Part shown: positions 15,101 through 28,353 of the stretch, piece after piece
Position numbering within the stretch: the first letter of the stretch is position 1
Layout: each line of letters starts with the position of its first letter
NCBI GenBank assembly: GCA_964017185.1
Contig: OZ024879.1
Span: 25,361,456-25,425,455, forward strand
DNA length: 64,000 bases
Reading direction: 5' to 3'
Source: Rugalucina vietnamica
Taxonomy: Eukaryota; Mollusca; Bivalvia; Lucinida; Lucinidae
Position numbers and translations under genes: made by a program
Notes under the pieces: model-generated
Database searches by the model: none
The model's input: the letters and a program-made list of their open reading frames with translations, nothing else
Told to the model about the DNA's origin: nothing

Positions 15101-18100
15101 AAGCGTTGTAGTTAAAACCGTTAATGACAACACGTAAACACTAAGCTTTGCATTTGCAACCATTAAAACCATGTCAACACGTTAAAACTAAGCGTTGTAG
15201 TTATAACCGTTAATTGCAACACATTAGCACTAAGCATTGGATTTGCAACCGTTAATACCGTGGCAACACGTTAAAACTAAGCGTTGCAGTTAAAACCGTT
15301 AATGACAACACGTAAACACTAAGCTTTGCATTTGCAACCGTTAAAACAGTTGCACTAAGCTTTGCATTTGCAACCGTTAAAACAGTTGCAAACGTTAGTG
15401 TCAACATGTAAGCACTAACCGTTACAGTTGCAACCTTAAATGCAACACGTTAACATTAAGCGTTAGTGGCAACACGTTAAAGCTAAGCGTTGCAGTTGCA
15501 AACGTTAGTGTCAACATGTAAGCACTAACCGTTGCAGTTACAACCTTTAAAGGCAACACGTTAACATTAAGCATTGCAGTTGCAAGCGTTAGTGGCAACA
15601 CGTTAAAACTAAGCGTTGCAGTTACAACCGTAAGTGTCAACATTATAACAGTAAGTGTAGCATTTGCTTACGTTAATTTCAACACGTTAAAACGTTGCAA
15701 CCGTTTATGTCAACATGTTAACACTTAGCATTGCAGTTGCAACCGTTAGTGTCAACATGTTTACACTAAGCGTTGCAGTTGCAACACGTTAACACTAAGC
15801 ATTTCGGTTACAATGCGTTAAAACTAAGCGTTGCAGTTACAACCGTTATAACATTATAACAGTGTAGCATTTGCTTACGTTAATTTCAACACGTTAACAC
15901 GTTGCAACCGTTTATGTCAACACTTAGCATTGCAGTTGCAACCGTTAGTGTCAACATGTTTACACTAAGCGTTGCAGTTGCAACCGTTAATGACAACACG
16001 TAAACACTAAGCTTTGCATTTGCAACCATTAAAACCATGTCAACACGTTAAAACTAAGCGTTGTAGTTATAACCGTTAATTGCAACACGTTAGCACTAAG
16101 CATTGGATTTGCAACCGTTAATACCGTGGCAACATGTTAAAACTAAGCGTTGCAGTTAAAACCGTTAATGACAACACGAAAACACTAAGCTTTGCATTTG
16201 CAACCATTAAAACCGTGTGAACACGTTGCAACATGTAAAAACTAAGCGTTGCAGTTAAAACCGTTAATGACAACACGTAAGCTGCTTTGCATTTGCAATC
16301 GTTAAAACCGGTCAACACGTTGAAACTAAGCGTTGTAGTTAAAACCGTTAATGGCAACACGTAAACACTAAGCTTTGCATTTGCAACCGTCAAAACAGTT
16401 GCAAACGTTAGTGTCAACATGGAAGCACTAACCGTTACAGTTGCAACCTTTAATGGCAACACGTTAACATTAAGCGTTAGTGGCAACACGTTAAAGCTAA
16501 GTGTTGCAGTTGCAAACGTTAGTGTTAAGCGTTGCAGTTGCAACCGTTAATTACAACACGTTAACACTAAGCATTGCGGTTACAATGCGTTAAAACTAAG
16601 CGTTGTAGTTAAAACCGTTAATGACAACACGTAAACACTAAGCTTTGCAGTTGCAACCATTAAAACCATGTCAACACGTTAAAACTAAGCGTTGTAGTTA
16701 TAACCGTTAATTGCAACACGTTAGCACTAAGCATTGGATTTGCAACCGTTAATACCGTGGCAACATGTTAAAACTAAGCGTTGCAGTTAAAACCGTTAAT
16801 GACAACACGTAAACACTAAGCTTTGCATTTGCAACCGTTAAAACCGTGTCAACACGTTAAAACTAAGCGTTGTAGTTAAAACCGTTAATGGCAACACGTA
16901 AACACTAAGCTTTGCATTTGCAACCGTTAAAACAGTTGCAAACGTTAGTGTCAGCATGTAAGCACTAACCGTTACAGTTGCAACCTTTAATGGCAACACG
17001 TTAACATTAAGCGTTAGTGGCAACACGTTAAAGCTAAGCGTTGCAGTTGCAAACGTTAGTGTCAACATGTAAGCATTAACCGTTGCAGTTGCAACCTTTA
17101 AAGGCAACACGTTAACATTAAGCATTGCAGTTGCAAGCGTTAGTGGCAACACGTTAAAACTAAGCGTTGCAGGTACAACCGTTAGTTTCAACATTACAGT
17201 AAGTGTAGCATTTGCTTACGTTAATTTCAACACGTTAACACGTTGCAACCGTTTATGTCAACATGTTAACACTTAGCATTGCAGTTGCAACCATTAGTGT
17301 CAACATGTTTACACTAAGCGTTGCAGTTGCAACCGTTAATTACAACACGTTAACACTAAGCATTGCGGTTACAATGCGTTAAAACTAAGCGTTGTAGTTA
17401 AAACCGTTAATGACAACACGTAAACACTAAGCTTTGCAGTTGCAACCATTAAAACCATGTCAACACGTTAAAACTAAGCGTTGTAGTTATAACCGTTAAT
17501 TGCAACACGTTAGCACTAAGCATTGGATTTGCAACCGTTAATACCGTGGCAACATGTTAAAACTAACCGTTGCAGTAAAAACCGTTAATGACAACACGTA
17601 AACACTAAGCTTTGCATTTGCAACCGTTAAAACCGTGTCAACACGTTAAAACTAAGCGTTGTAGTTAAAACCGTTAATGGCAACACGTAAACAGTAAGCG
17701 TTAGTGTCAACATGTAAGCACTAACCGTTACAGTTGCAACCTTTAATGGCAACACGTTAACATTAAGCGTTAGTGGCAACACGTTAAAGCTAAGCGTTGC
17801 AGTTGCAAACATGTAAGCATTAACCGTTGCAGTTGCAACCTTTAAAGGCAACACGTTAACATTAAGCATTGCAGTTGCAAGCGTTAGTGGCAACACGTTA
17901 AAACTAAGCGTTGCAGTTACAACCGTTAGTGTCAACATTACAGTAAGGGTAACATTCGTTTACGTTAATTTCAACACGTTAACACGTTGCAACCGTTTAT
18001 GACAACATGTTAACACTTAGCATTGCAGTTGCAACCTGTTTACACTAAGCGTTGCAGTTGCAACCGTTAATGACAACACGTTAACACTAAGCATTGCGGT

Positions 18101-21100
18101 TACAATGCGTTAAAACTAAGCGTTGTAGTTAAAACCGTTAATGACCACACGTAAACACTAAGCTTTGCATTTGCAACTATTAAAACCAGTCAACACGTTA
18201 AAACTAAGCGTTGTAGTTATAACAGTTAATTGCAACACATTAGCACTAAGCATTGGATTTGCAACCGTTAATACCGTGGCAACACGTTAAAACTAAGCGT
18301 TGCAGTTAAAACCGTTAATGACAACACGTAAACACTAAGCTTTGCATTTGCAACCGTTAAAACAGTTGCAAACGTTAGTGTCAACATGGAAGCACTAACC
18401 GTTACAGTTGCAACCTTTAATGGCAACACGTTAACATTAAGCGTTAGTGGCAACACGTTAAAGCTAAGTGTTGCAGTTGCAAACGTTAGTGTTAACATGT
18501 AAGCACTAACCGTTGCAGTTGCAACCTTTAAAGGCAACATGTTAAAATTAAGCTTTGCAGTTGCAAGCGTTAGTGGCAACAAGTTAAAACTAAGCGTTGC
18601 AGTTACAACCGTTAGTTTCAACATTACAGTAAGTGTAGCCTTTGCTTACGTTAATTTCAACACGTTAAAACGTTGCAACCGTTTATGTCAACATGTTAAC
18701 ATTTAGCATTGCAGTTGCAACCATTAGTGTCAACATGTTTACACTAAGCGTTGCAGTTGCAACCGTTAATTACAACACGTTAACACTAAGCATTGCGGTT
18801 ACAATGCGTTAAAACTAAGCGTTGTAGTTAAAACCGTTAATGACAACACGTAAACACTAAGCTTTGCAGTTGCAACCATTAAAACCATGTCAACACGTTA
18901 AAACTAAGCGTTGTAGTTATAACCGTTAATTGCAACACGTTAGCACTAAGCATTGGATTTGCAACCGTTAATACCGTGGCAACATGTTAAAACTAAGCGT
19001 TGCAGTTAAAACCGTTAATGACAACACGTAAACACTAAGCTTTGCATTTGCAACCGTTAAAACCGTGTCAACACGTTAAAACTAAGCGTTGTAGTTAAAA
19101 CCGTTAATGGCAACACGTAAACACTAAGCTTTGCATTTGCAACCGTTAAAACAGTTGCAAACGTTAGTGTCAACATGTAAGCACTAACCGTTACAGTTGC
19201 AACCTTTAATGGCAACACGTTAACATTAAGCGTTAGTGGCAACACGTTAAAGCTAAGCGTTGCAGTTGCAAACGTTAGTGTCAACATGTAAGCATTAACC
19301 GTTGCAGTTGCAACTTTTAAAGGCAACACGTTAACATTAAGCATTGCAGTTGCAAGCGTTAGTGGCAACACGTTAAAACTAAGCGTTGCAGTTACAACCG
19401 TTAGTGTCAACATTACAGTAAGTGTAGCATTCATTTACGTTAATTTCAACACGTTAACACGTTGCAACCGTTTATGTCAACATGTTAACACTTAGCATTG
19501 CAGTTGCAACCGTTAGTGTCAACATGTTTACACTAAGCGTTGCAGTTGCAACCGTTAATGACAATACGTTAACACTAAGCATTGCGATTACAATGCGTTA
19601 AAACTAAGCGTTGTAGTTAAAACCGTTAATGACAACACGTAAACACTAAGCTTTGCATTTGCAAACATTAAAACCATGTCAACACGTTAAAACTAAGCGT
19701 TGTAGTTATAACCGTTAATTGCAACACATTAGCACTAAGCATTGGATTTGCAACCGTTAATACCGTGGCAACATGTTAAAACTAAGCGTTGCAGTTAAAA
19801 CCGTTAATGACAACACGTAAACACTAAGCTTTGCATTTGCAACCGTTAAAACAGTTGCAAACGTTAGTGTCAACATGTAAGCACTAACCGTTACAGTTGC
19901 AACCTTAAATGCAACACGTTAACATTAAGCGTTAGTGGCAACACGTTAAAGCTAAGCGTTGCAGTTGCAAACGTTAGTGTCAACATGTAAGCACTAACCG
20001 TTGCAGTTACAACCTTTAAAGGCAACACGTTAACATTAAGCATTGCAGTTGCAAGCGTTAGTGGCAACACGTTAAAACTAAGCGTTGCAGTTACAACCGT
20101 TAGTGTCAACATTACAGTAAGTGTAGCATTCGTTTACGTTAATTTCAACACGTTAACACGTTGCAACCGTTTATGTCAACATGTTAACACTTAGCATTGC
20201 AGTTGCAACCGTTAGTGTCAACATGTTTACACTAAGCGTTGCAGTTGCAACCGTTAATGACAACACGTTAACACTAAGCATTGCGGTTACAATGCGTTAA
20301 AACTAAGCGTTGTAGTTAAAACCGTTAATGACAACACTTAAACACTAAGCTTTGCATTTGCAACCATTAAAACCATGTCAACACGTTAAAACTAAGCGTT
20401 GTAGTTATAACCGTTAATTGCAACAGTAGCACTAAGCATTGGATTTGCAACCGTTAATACCGTGGCAACATGTTAAAACTAAGCGTTGCAGTTAAAACCG
20501 TTAATGCCAACACGTAAACACTAAGCTTTGCATTTGCAACCGTTAAAACAGTTGCAAACGTTAGTGTCAACATGTAAGCACTAACCGTTACAGTTGCAAC
20601 CTTTAATGGCAACACGTTAACATTAAGCGTTAGTGGCAACACGTTAAAGCTAGGCGTTGCAGTTGCAAACGTTAGTGTCAACATGTAAGCATTAACCGTT
20701 GCAGTTGCAACCTTTAAAGGCAACACGTTAACATTAAGCATTGCAGTTGCAAGCGTTAGTGGCACTAAGCATTGGATTTGCAACCGTTAATACCGTGGCA
20801 ACATGTAAAAACTAAGCGTTGCAGTTAAAACCGTTAATGACATCACGTAAGCTGCTTTGCATTTGCAACCGTTAAAACCGTGTCAACACGTTGAAACTAA
20901 GCGTTGTAGTTAAAACCGTTAATGGCAACACGTTAACACTAAGCATTGCGGTTACAATGCGTTAAAACTAAGCGTTGTAGTTAAAACCGTTAATGACAAC
21001 ACTTAAACACTAAGCTTTGCATTTGCAACCATTAAAACCATGTCAACACGTTAAAACTAAGCGTTGTAGTTATAACCGTTAATTGCAACACATTAGCACT

Positions 21101-22639
21101 AAGCTTTGGATTTGCAACCGTTAATACCGTGGCAACATGTTAAAACTAAGCGTTGCAGTTAAAACCGTTAATGCCAACACGTAAACACTAAGCTTTGCAT
21201 TTGCAACCGTTAAAACAGTTGCAAACGTTAGTGTCAACATGTAAGCACTAACCGTTACAGTTGCAACCTTTAATGGCAACACGTTAACATTAAGCGTTAG
21301 TGGCAACACGTTAAAGCTAGGCGTTGCAGTTGCAAACGTTAGTGTCAACATGTAAGCATTAACCGTTGCAGTTGCAACCTTTAAAGGCAACACGTTAACA
21401 TTAAGCATTGCAGTTGCAAGCGTTAGTGGCACTAAGCATTGGATTTGCAACCGTTAATACCGTGGCAACATGTAAAAACTAAGCGTTGCAGTTAAAACCG
21501 TTAATGACATCACGTAAGCTGCTTTGCATTTGCAACCGTTAAAACCGTGTCAACACGTTGAAACTAAGCGTTGTAGTTAAAACCGTTAATGGCAACACGT
21601 AAAAACTAAGCTTTGCATTTGCAACCGTCAAAACAGTTGCAAACGTTAGTGTCAACATGGAAGCACTAACCGTTACAGTTGCAACCTTTAATGGCAACAC
21701 GTTAACATTAAGCGTTAGTGGCAACACGTTAAAGCTAAGTGTTGCAGTTGCAAACGTTAGTGTTAACATGTAAGCACTAACCGTTGCAGTTGCAACCTTT
21801 AAAGGCAACACGTTAACATTAAGCATTGCAGTTGCAAGCGTTAGTGGCAACACGTTAAAACTAAGCGTTGCAGGTACAACCGTTAGTTTCAACATTACAG
21901 TAAGTGTAGCATTTGCTTACGTTAATTTCAACACGTTAACACGTTGCAACCGTTTATGTCAACATGTTAACACTTAGCATTGCAGTTGCAACCATTAGTG
22001 TCAACATGTTTACACTAAGCGTTGCAGTTGCAACCGTTAATTACAACACGTTAACACTAAGCATTGCGGTTACAATGCGTTAAAACTAAGCGTTGTAGTT
22101 AAAACCGTTAATGACAACACGTAAACACTAAGCTTTGCAGTTGCAACCATTAAAACCATGTCAACACGTTAAAACTAAGCGTTGTAGTTATAACCGTTAA
22201 TTGCAACACGTTAGCACTAAGCATTGGATTTGCAACCGTTAATACCGTGGCAACTTGTTAAAACTAACCGTTGCAGTTAAAACCGTTAATGACAACACGT
22301 AAACACTAAGCTTTGCATTTGCAACCGTTAAAACCGTGTCAACACGTTAAAACTAAGCGTTGTAGTTAAAACCGTTAATGGCAACACGTAAACACTAAGC
22401 GTTAGTGTCAACATGTAAGCACTAACCGTTACAGTTGCAACCTTTAATGGCAACACGTTAACATTAAGCGTTAGTGGCAACACGTTAAAGCTAAGCGTTG
22501 CAGTTGCAAACATGTAAGCATTAACCGTTGCAGTTGCAACCTTTAAAGGCAACACGTTAACATTAAGCATTGCAGTTGCAAGCGTTAGTGGCAACACGTT
22601 AAAACTAAGCGTTGCAGTTACAACCGTTAGTGTCAACAT
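11138..22639. repeat. Long-range duplicated HOR segments (offsets 7,919 and 8,584 bp)
   Basis: The order of composite units at 11,138-12,866 reappears at 19,057-20,783 (offset 7,917-7,919). The segment at 12,537-13,311 reappears at 21,121-21,895 (offset 8,584). Shared private variants include AAAGCTAGGCGTTGC and GACATCACGTAAGC. The two offsets differ because the later copy carries an extra internal tandem duplication of about 667 bp. A third relative, at offset 4,701 from the last copy, starts near 16,838. Confidence 0.75.
20265..21598. repeat. ~667-bp tandem duplication within satellite
   Basis: Two adjacent copies lie at about 20,265-20,931 and 20,932-21,598. Each carries the AAAGCTAGGCGTTGC variant, the GACATCACGTAAGCTGC variant and the AAGCATTGCGGTTAC segment. 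Copy 1 has a small deletion (GCAACAGTAGCAC instead of GCAACACATTAGCAC at about 20,420), which makes the offset 665 bp on one side and 667 on the other. The single-copy equivalent is near 12,360-13,020, so this duplication arose after the long-range copy. Confidence 0.8.
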
Positions 22640-25600
22640 TACAGTAAGTGTAACATTCGTTTACGTTAATTTCAACACGTTAACACGTTGCAACCGTTTA
22701 TGACAACATGTTAACACTTAGCATTGCAGTTGCAACCTGTTTACACTAAGCGTTGCAGTTGCAACCATTAAAACCATGTCAACAGGTTAAGCGTTGTAGT
22801 TATAACCGTTAATTGCAACACGTTAGCACTAAGCATTGGATTTGCAACCGTTAATACCGTGTCAACACGTTAAAACTAAGCGTTGTAGTTAAAACCGTTA
22901 ATGGCAACACGTAAACACTAAGCTTTGCATTTGCAACCGTTAAAACAGTTGCAAACGTTAGTGTCAACATGTAAGCACTAACCGTTACAGTTGCAACCTT
23001 TAATGGCAACACGTTAACATTAAGCGTTAGTGGCAACACGTTAAAGCTAAGCGTTGCAGTTGCAAACGTTAGTGTCAACATGTAAGCATTAACCGTTGCA
23101 GTTGCAACCTTTAAAGGCAACACGTTAACATTAAGCATTGCAGTTGCAAGCGTTAGTGGCAATACGTTAAAACTAAGCGTTGCAGTTACAACCGTTAGTG
23201 TCAACATTAAAGTAAGTGTAGCATTCGTTTACGTTAATTTCAACACGTTAACACGTTGCAACCGTTTATGTCAACATGTTAACACTTAGCATTGCAGTTA
23301 TAACCGTTAGTGTCAACATGTTTACACTAAGCGTTGCAGTTGCAACCGTTAATGACAACACGTTAACACTAAGCATTGCGGTTACAATGCGTTAAAACTA
23401 AGCGTTGTAGTTAAAACCGTTAATGACAACACGTAAACACTAAGCTTTGCATTTGCAACCATTAAAACCATGTCAACACGTTAAAACTAAGCGTTGTAGT
23501 TATAACCGTTAATTGCAACACATTAGCACTAAGCATTGGATTTGCAACCGTTAATACCGTGGCAACACGTTAAAACTAAGCGTTGCAGTTAAAACCGTTA
23601 ATGACAACACGTAAACACTAAGCTTTGCATTTGCAACCGTTAAAACAGTTGCACTAAGCTTTGCATTTGCAACCGTTAAAACAGTTGCAAACGTTAGTGT
23701 CAACATGTAAGCACTAACCGTTACAGTTGCAACCTTAAATGCAACACGTTAACATTAAGCGTTAGTGGCAACACGTTAAAGCTAAGCGTTGCAGTTGCAA
23801 ACGTTAGTGTCAACATGTAAGCACTAACCGTTGCAGTTACAACCTTGAAAGGCAACACGTTAACATTAAGCATTGCAGTTGCAAGCGTTAGTGGCAACAC
23901 GTTAAAACTAAGCGTTGCAGTTACAACCATAAGTGTCAACATTATAACAGTAAGTGTAGCATTTGCTTACGTTAATTTCAACACGTTAAAACGTTGCAAC
24001 CGTTTATGTCAACATGTTAACACTTAGCATTGCAGTTGCAACCGTTAGTGTCAACATGTTTACACTAAGCGTTGCAGTTGCAACACGTTAACACTAAGCA
24101 TTTCGGTTACAATGCGTTAAAACTAAGCGTTGCAGTTACAACCGTTATAACATTATAACAGTGTAGCATTTGCTTACGTTAATTTCAACACGTTAACACG
24201 TTGCAACCGTTTATGTCAACACTTAGCATTGCAGTTGCAACCGTTAGTGTCAACATGTTTACACTAAGCGTTGCAGTTGCAACCGTTAATGACAACACGT
24301 AAACACTAAGCTTTGCATTTGCAACCATTAAAACCATGTCAACACGTTAAAACTAAGCGTTGTAGTTATAACCGTTAATTGCAACACGTTAGCACTAAGC
24401 ATTGGATTTGAAACCGTTTATACCGTGGCAACATGTTAAAACTAAGCGTTGCAGTTAAAACCGTTAATGACAACACGTAAACACTAAGCTTTGCATTTGC
24501 AACCAATAAAACCGTGTCAACACGTTGCAACATGTAAAAACTAAGCGTTGCAGTTAAAACCGTTAATGACAACACGTAAGCTGCTTTGCATTTGCAATCG
24601 TTAAAACCGGTCAACACGTTGAAACTAAGCGTTGTAGTTAAAACCGTTAATGGCAACACGTAAACACTAAGCTTTGCATTTGCAACCGTCAAAACAGTTG
24701 CAAACGTTAGTGTCAACATGGAAGCACTAACCGTTACAGTTGCAACCTTTAATGGCAACACGTTAACATTAAGCGTTAGTGGCAACACGTTAAAGCTAAG
24801 TGTTGCAGTTGCAAACGTTAGTGTTAACATGTAAGCACTAACCGTTGCAGTTGCAACCTTTAAAGGCAACATGTTAACATTAAGCTTTGCAGTTGCAAGC
24901 GTTAGTGGCAACAAGTTAAAACTAAGCGTTGCAGTTACAACCGTTAGTTTCAACATTACAGTAAGTGTAGCCTTTGCTTACGTTAATTTCAACACGTTAA
25001 AACGTTGCAACCGTTTATGTCAACATGTTAACACTTAGCATTGCAGTTGCAACCATTAGTGTCAACATGTTTACACTAAGCGTTGCAGTTGCAACCGTTA
25101 ATTACAACACGTTAACACTAAGCATTGCGGTTACAATGCGTTAAAACTAAGCGTTGTAGTTAAAACCGTTAATGACAACACGTAAACACTAAGCTTTGCA
25201 GTTGCAACCATTAAAACCATGTCAACACGTTAAAACTAAGCGTTGTAGTTATAACAGTTAATTGCAACACGTTAGCACTAAGCATTGGATTTGCAACCGT
25301 TAATACCGTGGCAACATGTTAAAACTAAGCGTTGCAGTTAAAACCGTTAATGACAACACGTAAACACTAAGCTTTGCATTTGCAACCGTTAAAACCGTGT
25401 CAACACGTTAAAACTAAGCGTTGTAGTTAAAACCGTTAATGGCAACACGTAAACACTAAGCTTTGCATTTGCAACCGTTAAAACAGTTGCAAACGTTAGT
25501 GTCAACATGTAAGCACTAACCGTTACAGTTGCAACCTTTAATGGCAACACGTTAACATTAAGCGTTAGTGGCAACACGTTAAAGCTAAGCGTTGCAGTTG

Positions 25601-28353
25601 CAAACGTTAGTGTCAACATGTAAGCATTAACCGTTGCAGTTGCAACCTTTAAAGGCAACACGTTAACATTAAGCATTGCAGTTGCAAGCGTTAGTGGCAA
25701 CACGTTAAAACTAAGCGTTGCAGTTACAACCGTTAGTGTCAACATTACAGTAAGTGTAGCATTCATTTACGTTAATTTCAACACGTTAACACGTTGCAAC
25801 CGTTTATGTCAACATGTTAACACTTAGCATTGCAGTTGCAACCGTTAGTGTCAACATGTTTACACTAAGCGTTGCAGTTGCAACCGTTAATGACAACACG
25901 TTAACACTAAGCATTGCGATTACAATGCGTTAAAACTAAGCGTTGTAGTTAAAACCGTTAATGACAACACGTAAACACTAAGCTTTGCATTTGCAACCAT
26001 TAAAACCATGTCAACACGTTAAAACTAAGCGTTGTAGTTATAACCGTTAATTGCAACACATTAGCACTAAGCATTGGATTTGCAACCGTTAATACCGTGG
26101 CAACATGTTAAAACTAAGCGTTGCAGTTAAAACCGTTAATGACAACACATAAACACTAAGCTTTGATTTGCAACCGTTAAAAAAGTTGCAAACGTTAGTG
26201 TCAACATGTAAGCACTAACCGTTACAGTTGCAACCTTAAATGCAACACGTTAACATTAAGCGTTAGTGGCAACACGTTAAAGCTAAGCGTTGGAGTTGCA
26301 AACGTTAGTGTCAACATGTAAGCACTAACCGTTGCAGTTACAACCTTTAAAGGCAACACGTTAACATTAAGCATTGCAGTTGCAAGCGTTAGTGGCAACA
26401 CGTTAAAACTAAGCGTTGCAGTTACAACCGTAAGTGTCAACATTATAACAGTAAGTGTAGCATTTGCTTACGTTAATTTCAACACGTTAAAACGTTGCAA
26501 CCGTTTATGTCAACATGTTAACACTTAGCATTGCAGTTGCAACCGTTAGTGTCAACATGTTTACACTAAGCGTTGCAGTTGCAACACTTTAACACTAAGC
26601 ATTTCGGTTACAATGCGTTAAAACTAAGCGTTGCAGTTACAACCGTTATAACATTATAACAGTGTAGCATTTGCTTACGTTAATTTCAACACGTTAACAC
26701 GTTGCAACCGTTTATGTCAACACTTAGCATTGCAGTTGCAACCGTTAGTGTCAACATGTTTACACTAAGCGTTGCAGTTGCAACCGTTAATGACAACACG
26801 TAAACACTAAGCTTTGCATTTGCAACCATTAAAACCATGTCAACACGTTGAAACTAAGCGTTGTAGTTATAACCGTTAATTGCAACACGTTAGCACTAAG
26901 CATTGGATTTGCAACCGTTAATACCGTGGCAACATGTTAAAACTAAGCGTTGCAGTTAAAACCGTTAATGACAACACGTAAACACTAAGCTTTGCATTTG
27001 CAACCATTAAAACCGTGTCAACACGTTGCAACATGTAAAAACTAAGCGTTGCAGTTAAAACCGTTCATGACAACACGTAAGCTGCTTTGCATTTGCAATC
27101 CTTAAAACCGGTCAACACGTTGAAACTAAGCGTTGTAGTTAAAACCGTTAATGGCAACACGTAAACACTAAGCTTTGCATTTGCAACCGTCAAAACAGTT
27201 GCAAACGTTAGTGTCAACATGGAAGCACTAACCGTTACAGTTGCAACCTTTAATGGCAACACGTTAACATTAAGCGTTAGTGGCAACACGTTAAAGCTAA
27301 GTGTTGCAGTTGCAAACGTTAGTGTTAAGCGTTGCAGTTGCAACCGTTAATTACAACACGTTAACACTAAGCATTGCGGTTACAATGCGTTAAAACTAAG
27401 CGTTGTAGTTAAAACCGTTAATGACAACACGTAAACACTAAGCTTTGCAGTTGCAACTATTAAAACCATGTCAACACGTTAAAACTAAGCGTTGTAGTTA
27501 TAACCGTTAATTGCAACACGTTAGCACTAAGCATTGGATTTGCAACCGTTAATACCGTGGCAACATGTTAAAACTAAGCGTTGCAGTTAAAACCGTTAAT
27601 GACAACACGTAAACACTAAGCTTTGCATTTGCAACCGTTAAAACCGTGTCAACACGTTAAAACTAAGCGTTGTAGTTAAAACCGTTAATGGCAACACGTA
27701 AACACTAAGCTTTGCATTTGCAACCGTTAAAACAGTTGCAAACGTTAGTGTCAACATGTAAGCACTAACCGTTACAGTTGCAACCTTAAATGCAACACGT
27801 TAACATTAAGCGTTAGTGGCAACACGTTAAAGCTAAGCGTTGCAGTTGCAAACGTTAGTGTCAACATGTAAGCACTAACCGTTGCAGTTACAACCTTTAA
27901 AGGCAACACGTTAACATTAAGCATTGCAGTTGCAAGCGTTAGTGGCAACACGTTAAAACTAAGCGTTGCAGTTACAACCGTTAGTGTCAACATTACAGTA
28001 AGTGTAGCATTCGTTTACGTTAATTTCAACACGTTAACACGTTGCAACCGTTTATGTCAACATGTTAACACTTAGCATTGCAGTTGCAACCGTTAGTGTC
28101 AACATGTTTACACTAAGCGTTGCAGTTGCAACCGTTAATGACAACACGTTAACACTAAGCATTGCGGTTACAATGCGTTAAAACTAAGCGTTGTAGTTAA
28201 AACCGTTAATGACAACACGTAAACACTAAGCTTTGCATTTGCAACTATTAAAACCAGTCAACACGTTAAAACTAAGCGTTGTAGTTATAACAGTTAATTG
28301 CAACACATTAGCACTAAGCATTGGATTTGCAACCGTTAATACCGTGGCAACAC

